Below, one piece after another: positions 1 through 4,805 of a stretch of DNA of 10,090 bases. The position numbers were made by a program, and so were the translations under genes. How positions within the stretch are numbered: the first letter of the stretch is position 1; the number at the start of each line of letters is the position of its first letter. Below the pieces are notes generated by a model that did no database searches, was not told the origin of the DNA, and saw only the letters and a program-made list of their open reading frames with translations. This stretch comes from Candidatus Schekmanbacteria bacterium GWA2_38_11. Its GTDB lineage: Bacteria > Schekmanbacteria > GWA2-38-11. The DNA lies in contig MGDB01000144.1 of the NCBI GenBank assembly GCA_001790645.1, forward strand, positions 21,600 through 31,689. The letters run 5' to 3'.

Positions 1-5
1 ACATA

Positions 6-671
6 ATGCAGTATATTGAGCAGTATTTCAGGAAAGAGCAGGCAATAATCTCAAAGGAGATAGAAAAAGCTATAAGAGAAAAAGATGATGAGAAAGCCAA
101 AAAGCTCCTTGAAGAAAGAGAGAAGCAGCATCTCTTTATCCATGATGTCTATATAGAAATGATGGTCTCATGCTTCAGCTATATGGGGAAGGTCTACGGG
201 GATAAGGGCCTTGAAGGAGTTTTGCGCCATTCAGGGGAAATGCAGAAAGAAGGATTTACTGCATGGGAAAATATGCCTGTTGAGGATTTTGTGAGGGCAA
301 CAGCCCATCTCATGAAAACCCATATGGGAAAGGTAAAACTGATTGAGGATGATGAAAAATTCACATTTATCCACAACCCGTGCGGAAGCGGCGGAAGGCT
401 TATGCGCGAGAGAGCTTATGAACCGCCAAAGAATTACTATAAGATAAAAGAAGCCAAGCCTATAGGGTTTGGAGAAAAGGATTACCCGAGCTACTGTGCC
501 CACTGTGCAGTCTGGAATAACATTCAGGCAACTGAGTGGTTCGGGCATCCCCAGTGGGTACATGAACCTGCAAAGTCACCTGATGACCCGTGTGTGTTTC
601 ATATTTACAAAGACCCAAAGAAAATTCCTGAAAAGTATTTCAAAAGGATTGCAAAGGAGAAGAAGAAATAG
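6..671 (+). CDS. Cys/His-rich conserved hypothetical protein
   Basis: Function not recognised. The 221-residue product has no signal peptide and no membrane segment, so it is probably cytoplasmic. Residues 1-45 are a highly charged, Glu/Lys-rich probable helix. The rest carries conserved-looking metal- or nucleophile-type motifs: HNPCGSGGR at 123-131 (Cys126), YCAHC at 163-167 (Cys164, His166, Cys167), WVHEP with His186, and DPCVFH at 194-199 (Cys196, His199). Four Cys and several His in the C-terminal half suggest a metal site or a thiol active centre. The overall look vaguely recalls helical proteins of the L-2-amino-thiazoline-4-carboxylate hydrolase-like group, but I cannot confirm that. 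It ends in a basic tail (KEKKK). The ATG at 6 is only five bases from the window edge and the frame is open there, so the true start could lie upstream. Its stop abuts the next gene's ATG, so the two are probably co-transcribed. Confidence 0.8.
   Translation: MQYIEQYFRKEQAIISKEIEKAIREKDDEKAKKLLEEREKQHLFIHDVYIEMMVSCFSYMGKVYGDKGLEGVLRHSGEMQKEGFTAWENMPVEDFVRATAHLMKTHMGKVKLIEDDEKFTFIHNPCGSGGRLMRERAYEPPKNYYKIKEAKPIGFGEKDYPSYCAHCAVWNNIQATEWFGHPQWVHEPAKSPDDPCVFHIYKDPKKIPEKYFKRIAKEKKK
654..660 (+). promoter_or_regulatory. Ribosome binding site of the E2-core gene
   Basis: AAGGAGA lies 11 nt upstream of the ATG at 672, inside the last codons of the preceding gene. It supports that ATG as the start and implies coupled translation of the two genes, since the upstream stop (669-671) directly touches the start codon. 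Confidence 0.6.
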
Positions 672-1346
672 ATGGAACCTAAAATTAAAGAGAAGATTCC
701 TGTCAAGGGAATGAGAGCGACAATTGCAAAGAGAATGGGCCAGAGCTGGAAGGAATCTCCCAGGGTCGCTGAAGTTGTCCTTGTTGATGCAGGCAAAGCG
801 CAAAAACTTGCGGAAGAAAAAAAATCTGCTAATGTGAATTTCAACGACCTCCTCGTCAAAGCTACAGCTTTATCATTAAAAATGTATCCGCACATGAATT
901 CCAGCCTCATCAATGATGAAATTTTAATCTTTGATGATGTCAATATCGGGCTTGCAGTCGCCCTGGATCAGGGTCTGATTGTTCCTGTTATTCACGGTGC
1001 TGATAATCTCAGCCTTGAGGATATTTCTAAAAAAAGAAAAGAGATAGTTGAAAAAGTAAAAGGCGGAGCACGGAGTCCTGATATTCTCACTGGAGGAACT
1101 TTTACAATTACAAATTTAGGCGGCTTCGGACTTGAGTTTTTTACCCCGATCCTTAATTACCCTCAATGCGGGATTTTAGGGGTAGGGGCCATGAAAGAAA
1201 GACCAGTAGTGGTTGAGGGAAAAATATTTGCAGCGTTAACTCTTTATTTAAGCCTGGTTTTTGACCACAGGATCTTAGACGGAGCACCGGCTGCAAGATT
1301 TTTGAATCAGATAAAAGAGTTTATAGAGAAGCCAGAGGTATTATGA
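672..1346 (+). CDS. Stand-alone 2-oxoacid dehydrogenase E2 acyltransferase catalytic core
   Basis: The 224-residue product matches the catalytic (chloramphenicol-acetyltransferase-fold) domain of dihydrolipoamide acyltransferases along its whole length. These enzymes transfer an acyl group between lipoamide and CoA. Visible signatures are the N-terminal MRATIAKRM segment, the GTFTITNLGGFG block near residue 140, the LNYPQCGILGVGA block, and the active-site motif DHRILDG at 198-204 with catalytic-type His199 and Asp203. A normal E2 is 400-550 residues, with one or more lipoyl domains and an E1/E3-binding domain before this core. Both are missing here, and the gene has its own ribosome binding site and start, so it is not a broken fragment of a longer frame in this window. 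No E1, E3 or lipoyl-protein gene is visible nearby; one could lie upstream of the window. It may use a separate lipoyl carrier, or act as a CoA acyltransferase on another thiol. Family assignment is firm; substrate is unknown. Confidence 0.9.
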   Translation: MEPKIKEKIPVKGMRATIAKRMGQSWKESPRVAEVVLVDAGKAQKLAEEKKSANVNFNDLLVKATALSLKMYPHMNSSLINDEILIFDDVNIGLAVALDQGLIVPVIHGADNLSLEDISKKRKEIVEKVKGGARSPDILTGGTFTITNLGGFGLEFFTPILNYPQCGILGVGAMKERPVVVEGKIFAALTLYLSLVFDHRILDGAPAARFLNQIKEFIEKPEVL

Positions 1347-1354
1347 AGCTGTTC

Positions 1355-1420
1355 TGACAGACCTGAAGGTCTGTCACTACAAATTATTAAAAATGTAGGG
1401 ACAGGTCTTTAGACCTGTCC
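1355..1420 (+). repeat. Pair of GTAG-tagged palindromes, tags facing inward (REP/REPIN-like)
   Basis: Two strong hairpins sit back to back. The first has stem TGACAGACC (1355-1363), loop TGAA and matching arm to 1376, followed by CTAC (1377-1380), which is GTAG on the other strand. The second has GTAG (1395-1398), stem GGACAGGTC (1399-1407), loop TTTA and arm GACCTGTCC (1412-1420). The units are therefore inverted relative to each other, with both GTAG tags in the middle. A GTAG tag at the foot of a short hairpin is the hallmark of bacterial REP elements mobilised by REP-associated tyrosine transposases. That is established for REPs generally; its application here is inference. The second stem is followed by AAATCTTTTT, so it might also serve as a transcription terminator after the E2-core gene. 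Confidence 0.7.
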
Positions 1421-1425
1421 AAATC

Positions 1426-1490
1426 TTTTTGAATTTTGGTTATTTGAATTTATTTAGGGTTTAGATATTCGAATTTAGAATTTTCTTTTA
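1426..1490. repeat. AT-rich degenerate repeat (TTTGAATTT words)
   Basis: This stretch repeats variants of TTTGAATTT / ATTTGAATTT / TTCGAATTTAGAATTTT at short spacing and runs up to nine bases before the SDR start codon. The same vocabulary recurs at 4041-4066. I see no convincing promoter or Shine-Dalgarno in it. It may supply the leader and promoter of the SDR gene or be an intergenic repeat. Confidence 0.5.
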
Positions 1491-1498
1491 TAGACATT

Positions 1499-2266
1499 AT
1501 GAGTTTAAAATTATTTGATCTCGCAGGGAAAGTAGCAATCGTTACAGGCGGAAGCAAGGGACTTGGCAAGGCAATGGCTCTGGGGCTGGCAGATGCAGGG
1601 GCTGATGTTGTTGTTGTGAGCAGGACTTTAAGGGATCTTGAGGTAGTCGCAAAGGAGATAGAAGGTAAAGGGAGAAAATCACTTCCTGTTCCGGCTGACG
1701 TATCAAAGAAAACAGATATAGAGCGGATGGTAAAAGAGGCAATTGAAAAATTCGGAAAGGTTGACATCCTTGTGAACAACACCGGTATAAGCGGAGATAA
1801 GCCAGTTCTTAAAATGGAAGAGGAATACTGGGACTACGTTATGGCTGTTAATATGAAAGGACCGTTCCTCTGCTCAAAGGCAGTCGGGGCTGAAATGGTA
1901 AAAAGGAAAAGCGGGAAGATAATAAATATCTCTTCCATTACCTACTCCCTTGCCATTCCAAATATGACATCTTATTGTGCATCAAAGGCAGGAGTAATTC
2001 AGTTCACAAGGGCTCTCGCCCTTGAATGGGCAAGACATAATATACAGGTTAATGCCATATGTCCTGGGTATTTCAGGACGCCAATGAATGAGGAATTCTT
2101 TGCCTCTGAAGCAGGGAAAAAAATAATAGAGCAGACCCTTCCTCTTAAACGTCTTGGCGAGCCTGAAGAACTTGTGGGATCAGTAATATTTTTTGCTTCA
2201 AATGCATCAAATTTTATTACCGGCGCTACCCTTGTAGTTGACGGTGGGCAGATTTTAGGAAAATAA
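1499..2266 (+). CDS. SDR-family NAD(P)-dependent oxidoreductase (classical, FabG/gluconate-dehydrogenase-like)
   Basis: A 255-residue classical short-chain dehydrogenase of normal length. The Rossmann cofactor motif TGGSKGLG is at 16-23. NNTG, a variant of NNAG, is at 93-96. The catalytic triad is Ser146, Tyr159 and Lys163 (YCASK), and the CPGYFRTPM segment and the C-terminal TGATLVVDGG strand follow as usual. Such enzymes interconvert an alcohol and a ketone with NAD(H) or NADP(H). Cofactor preference is not certain from sequence. Close family members include 3-oxoacyl-ACP/3-hydroxyacyl-CoA dehydrogenases and sugar-acid dehydrogenases; next to an acyl-CoA ligase, a 3-hydroxyacyl-CoA-type substrate is plausible but inferred. 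The ATG at 1499 is chosen because the N-terminus (LFDLAGKVAIVTGG) begins where this family normally does. No Shine-Dalgarno is visible upstream. Confidence 0.93.
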   Translation: MSLKLFDLAGKVAIVTGGSKGLGKAMALGLADAGADVVVVSRTLRDLEVVAKEIEGKGRKSLPVPADVSKKTDIERMVKEAIEKFGKVDILVNNTGISGDKPVLKMEEEYWDYVMAVNMKGPFLCSKAVGAEMVKRKSGKIINISSITYSLAIPNMTSYCASKAGVIQFTRALALEWARHNIQVNAICPGYFRTPMNEEFFASEAGKKIIEQTLPLKRLGEPEELVGSVIFFASNASNFITGATLVVDGGQILGK

Positions 2267-2325
2267 AAAATCAAATATCAAAAATTAAAAATAAAAGGAT
2301 AAATACAATAATTTTCATTTTTGAT
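2266..2325. repeat. AT-rich inverted repeat containing a dispersed 18-mer
   Basis: The 18-mer AAAAATCAAATATCAAAA (2266-2283, starting on the last base of the SDR stop codon) recurs with one change at 4022-4039. Within the gap, ATCAAAAATTAAAAAT (2277-2292) is complementary in 14 of 16 positions to 2310-2325, giving an AU-rich hairpin with a 17-nt loop. It may be a weak terminator-like or stabilising structure between the SDR and ligase genes, or a degenerate mobile repeat. Confidence 0.5.
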
Positions 2326-2338
2326 TTTCCTTTATATT

Positions 2339-2343
2339 GGAGG
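2339..2343 (+). promoter_or_regulatory. Ribosome binding site of the acyl-CoA ligase
   Basis: GGAGG lies six nt upstream of the ATG at 2350, canonical in sequence and spacing. It fixes this start and contrasts with the SDR gene before it and the ferredoxin gene after it, which have no visible site. Confidence 0.75.
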
Positions 2344-2349
2344 TTTTAG

Positions 2350-3930
2350 ATGAGCACAATCATAGGACGCAACAAAAACTTGAGAAAACTCCTTGAGTTT
2401 CAGGCTGAGACTTATCCAAATAAAATATTTTTAATATTTATAGACCGCGATGAGGGTGTTGAGGCTGTAACCTATAAGGAGTTTAACGAAAAGGTTAACC
2501 GGCTGGCAAACGGACTCATTTCACTCGGCGTAAAAAAGGGTGACTTTGTTACCTGCAATCTGCCAAATTCTACCGGGTTCTGTCTGACATGGTTTGCAAC
2601 ATCAAAGATCGGGGCAATAATGATTCCCACTAACACAATGTCTCAGGCAGATGAAATGGAATACATGCTTAATCACTCTGAAAGCACTACCCTGATAACT
2701 GACCCCGAATATGTAAATATAATAAACGGGATTAAGGGCAAATGCCCCCATCTTAAAAACCTGATCCTTTACAGGGCTGAAGAAGCTCCCCAGGGCTATA
2801 TGCTCCTTTCAGATATAATTAAAAATTCATCACCTGATCTTGCACCCGTCCAAGTTGACTCTATGGATGTTTCAACAATGCTCTACACCTCTGGAACTAC
2901 GGCAAGACCAAAAGGAGTGCTTCTGACCCATGCCAATTCACTCTGGATAGGCGAGGCAATGGCTTGCGAGCAGAAACTGACTCCTGAGGACAGGCATATC
3001 TGTGTGCTTCCTCTTTTCCATGTAAATGCCATGTATATCTCATTTATGCCAATTCTCACAGCAGGTGCGAGCATCATAATATGCGAGCGCTTTTCAGCCT
3101 CAAAGTATTTTGAATATGTAAGGAAATACGGCGCTACAATCACAAGCCTTGTTGCAACCAATGTGAGGCAGATCCTTCTTCAGCCGCGTCACCCAGACGA
3201 TGCAAACCACAAGATGAGAAGGATATGCTTTGCAATTGCCATAACAGATGAGCAATGGGACGAATTTGAGAGCAGGTTTAACTGCACCCTCTATGACCTC
3301 TACGGGCTGACAGAAACGCTTGCTCCCTGCACCTTTACAGCCATGCATGCAAAAAGAAAGAGAGGGTCAGTAGGGCTGCCTATATTCGGGGATGAAATCA
3401 GGATCGTAGATGATAACAGGAATGAAGTGCCTTACGGGGCTGTTGGGGAAATCGCTGTAAAAGGGACTCCCGGTGTACAGCTCATGAAGGGATATTACAA
3501 AAACCCTGAGGCAACTGCTGCTGTACTTGATAAAAACAACTGGTTCTACACCGGCGATTTCGGGAAGATGGATGAAGACGGGCACGTTTATTTTATTGAC
3601 CGCAAAAAGGACGTCATTAAACGTGCAGGCGAAAATATTGCAGCCAACGAAGTAGAAAGAGTTTTAAACGAACACCCGGCCATACTTGAATCCGTTGTGA
3701 TAGGGGTTCCTGATGAGATGAGAGATGAGGCTGTAAAAGCCTTTGTCATGCTAAGGAACGGTCAGGCAGTAACTGTTGAAGCTTTAAAGGAATACTGCGG
3801 GACAAAACTTGCTAAATTCAAAATCCCCCAGTATGTCGAATTTGTCACAAGCTTCCCCAAGACCTCGATCGGGAAAATACAAAAAAATATTTTAAAGGCT
3901 CAAGAGCTTGCAAAATTTAAAAAGAATTAG
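2350..3930 (+). CDS. AMP-forming acyl-CoA ligase (ANL superfamily, CaiC-like)
   Basis: A 526-residue member of the acyl/aryl-CoA synthetase family at full normal length. It would activate a carboxylic acid with ATP to an acyl-adenylate and then form the CoA thioester, in the cytoplasm. The core motifs are intact: YTSGTTARPKGV (residues 179-190, ATP phosphate binding), YGLTET (318-323), FYTGD (399-403, ribose-binding Asp403), DRKKD (417-421, hinge), and KTSIGKIQK near the C-terminus with the catalytic Lys509. The closest named type by eye is the crotonobetaine/carnitine-CoA ligase or medium-chain acyl-CoA ligase group, but substrate cannot be read from these motifs, and there is no carnitine CoA-transferase or dehydratase nearby. 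It follows the SDR gene by 83 bp, so the two may form a transcription unit supplying acyl-CoA substrates to the neighbouring redox genes. Confidence 0.93.
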   Translation: MSTIIGRNKNLRKLLEFQAETYPNKIFLIFIDRDEGVEAVTYKEFNEKVNRLANGLISLGVKKGDFVTCNLPNSTGFCLTWFATSKIGAIMIPTNTMSQADEMEYMLNHSESTTLITDPEYVNIINGIKGKCPHLKNLILYRAEEAPQGYMLLSDIIKNSSPDLAPVQVDSMDVSTMLYTSGTTARPKGVLLTHANSLWIGEAMACEQKLTPEDRHICVLPLFHVNAMYISFMPILTAGASIIICERFSASKYFEYVRKYGATITSLVATNVRQILLQPRHPDDANHKMRRICFAIAITDEQWDEFESRFNCTLYDLYGLTETLAPCTFTAMHAKRKRGSVGLPIFGDEIRIVDDNRNEVPYGAVGEIAVKGTPGVQLMKGYYKNPEATAAVLDKNNWFYTGDFGKMDEDGHVYFIDRKKDVIKRAGENIAANEVERVLNEHPAILESVVIGVPDEMRDEAVKAFVMLRNGQAVTVEALKEYCGTKLAKFKIPQYVEFVTSFPKTSIGKIQKNILKAQELAKFKKN

Positions 3931-3942
3931 TATTAGAGGGAA

Positions 3943-3975
3943 GGGTTCGAGGATTCAAGGATTCGAGGGTCCAAG
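3943..3975. repeat. Four tandem copies of an 8-bp degenerate repeat
   Basis: Four adjacent octamers fit the pattern GGRTYCRA (first copy GGGTTCGA, last copy GGGTCCAA), starting 13 bases after the ligase stop. The variation is confined to purine/purine or pyrimidine/pyrimidine changes. No coding or hairpin explanation is apparent. Confidence 0.6.
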
Positions 3976-3986
3976 TAATTAGTTTT

Positions 3987-4014
3987 GAGTTAGGAGTTAA
4001 GATTCAGGAAATCA
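3987..4014. repeat. Degenerate 7-bp tandem repeat
   Basis: Heptamers GAGTTAG and GAGTTAA are followed by GATTCAG and a more diverged fourth unit, starting 11 bases after the octamer array ends. Together with the octamers and the AT-rich repeat that follows, they fill most of the 139-bp gap between the ligase and ferredoxin genes. Confidence 0.4.
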
Positions 4015-4021
4015 AGTAAAT

Positions 4022-4066
4022 AAAAATCAAATACCAAAATTTTGCATTTTGAATTTTGAATTTTTT
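4022..4066. repeat. AT-rich repeat, second copy of the dispersed 18-mer
   Basis: AAAAATCAAATACCAAAA (4022-4039) matches 17 of 18 bases at 2266-2283. It is followed by tandem TTTTGAA words (4048-4061) that resemble 1426-1490. The repeat ends three bases before the ferredoxin ATG at 4070. Confidence 0.5.
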
Positions 4067-4069
4067 AAC

Positions 4070-4666
4070 ATGGATACAGTAGTCAAAAAATTTGGAGAAA
4101 TAAATTTAGAGAACCGCAAACTCCTTCTTGAACTCATCAAAAAATTATCTGCCGCAAAAGGTGAAGGACTAAAAGAAGGACATCTCATTAAACCAAAGCA
4201 GGAAATATTTTTTACCGGCAGAGTAACAATTGATGATGAGAAATGCATAGCTTGCGGAGCATGCGCAGAGACCTGCCCGACCGGAGCTATATCAATTAAG
4301 GATGAAGAAAACATAAGGACAATCAGCCACTGCCACCAGATCTGTGTTGCCTGCAAAAGGTGCGAGGCAAGCTGTGATGACAAAGCAATAAAAGTTGAAG
4401 TTGAACTTGATGTAAAAGATTTTCTTTCAGGAAATTTACAAAAGAAAAAGAGAGCAGAGCTTAAACTCTGTAAAGAATGCAAAAAACCAGTTGGTCCCAT
4501 AGCCTCAATTGCGAAGATCGAGGAAAAATTAAAAAAGGAAGGGATAGAACTGACAGAAATGGAATATTGTCAGAAGTGCAGGAAATGGAGAACAGCCTAT
4601 GAATCTGTTCCACGACTTGCTATTTATCTCCAGAGAAGTTACGGAGAGAATGAAAAGGTTCCTTAA
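4070..4666 (+). CDS. Two-cluster ferredoxin with C-terminal zinc-ribbon-like domain
   Basis: A 198-residue soluble iron-sulfur protein, probably an electron carrier or an electron-transfer subunit of a larger complex. Residues 1-45 are helical and carry no cysteine. Cys59/62/65/69 form a standard [4Fe-4S] motif ending in CPTGAI. Cys92/95/98/102 form a second motif in which the usual Pro after the last Cys is Asp. An extra Cys88 lies just before it. The C-terminal third has two CxxC pairs (134/137 and 167/170), about 30 residues apart, as in a zinc ribbon or rubredoxin-like site. This arrangement recalls NuoI/HycF-type subunits with extended tails. I place the start at the ATG at 4070. A TTG 21 bases upstream is in frame, but it would translate repeat sequence. 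No Shine-Dalgarno is visible for either. It precedes the HdrA-MvhD gene and could feed or accept electrons from it. Confidence 0.88.
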   Translation: MDTVVKKFGEINLENRKLLLELIKKLSAAKGEGLKEGHLIKPKQEIFFTGRVTIDDEKCIACGACAETCPTGAISIKDEENIRTISHCHQICVACKRCEASCDDKAIKVEVELDVKDFLSGNLQKKKRAELKLCKECKKPVGPIASIAKIEEKLKKEGIELTEMEYCQKCRKWRTAYESVPRLAIYLQRSYGENEKVP

Positions 4667-4680
4667 AAAAATTGTGCGAA

Positions 4681-4761
4681 AAGGTAGCCGCAACCTTTAG
4701 GTTGCGAATAAAGTTTTTAAATTTAATTAATTCTGCTCAGGCTAAAGCCTGAGGCTACCTT
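4681..4761. repeat. Pair of GTAG-tagged palindromes, tags facing outward (REPIN-like)
   Basis: AAGGTAGCC (4681-4689) and GGCTACCTT (4753-4761) are perfect inverted repeats at the ends of this 81-bp element. Just inside them are two hairpins: CGCAACC-TTTA-GGTTGCG (4689-4706) and CTCAGGC-TAAA-GCCTGAG (4736-4753). Read from its own tag, each unit is GTAG, C, a 7-bp stem and a TTTA loop. The whole can fold as a three-way junction. Two inverted REP units around a short AT-rich spacer are the layout known as a REPIN in other bacteria; assignment to that class is inference. It fills most of the gap between the ferredoxin and HdrA-MvhD genes. Confidence 0.72.
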
Positions 4762-4805
4762 GAAACATTACATGGGGTTGGAATACATACAACTTGAGAG
4801 AATCT

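Noticed and set aside
1355-1420. CRISPR repeat-spacer array
   Set aside because: There are only two palindromes, not identical to each other and in inverted orientation, with no regular spacers and no cas genes.
2350-3930. Naming the ligase caiC (crotonobetaine/carnitine-CoA ligase)
   Set aside because: There is general resemblance only. No carnitine genes lie nearby, and ANL ligase substrate cannot be assigned from the core motifs.
4049-4069. In-frame TTG start seven codons before the ferredoxin ATG
   Set aside because: The added residues would be translated from AT-rich repeat (TTTTGAA words), and no ribosome site precedes it. The ATG at 4070 is the simpler start.
4027-4500. Reverse-strand open frame of about 157 codons over the ferredoxin gene
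   Set aside because: It is antisense to a gene with clear [4Fe-4S] motifs, and its product is low-complexity Ser/Phe/Leu-rich sequence typical of a shadow frame. The same applies to the other reverse-strand frames in the window.
4760-4789. Promoter TTGAAA-18 bp-TACATA before the HdrA-MvhD gene
   Set aside because: The -10 matches only half of the consensus, the -35 overlaps the palindrome end, and the start would leave only about ten bases before the ATG.
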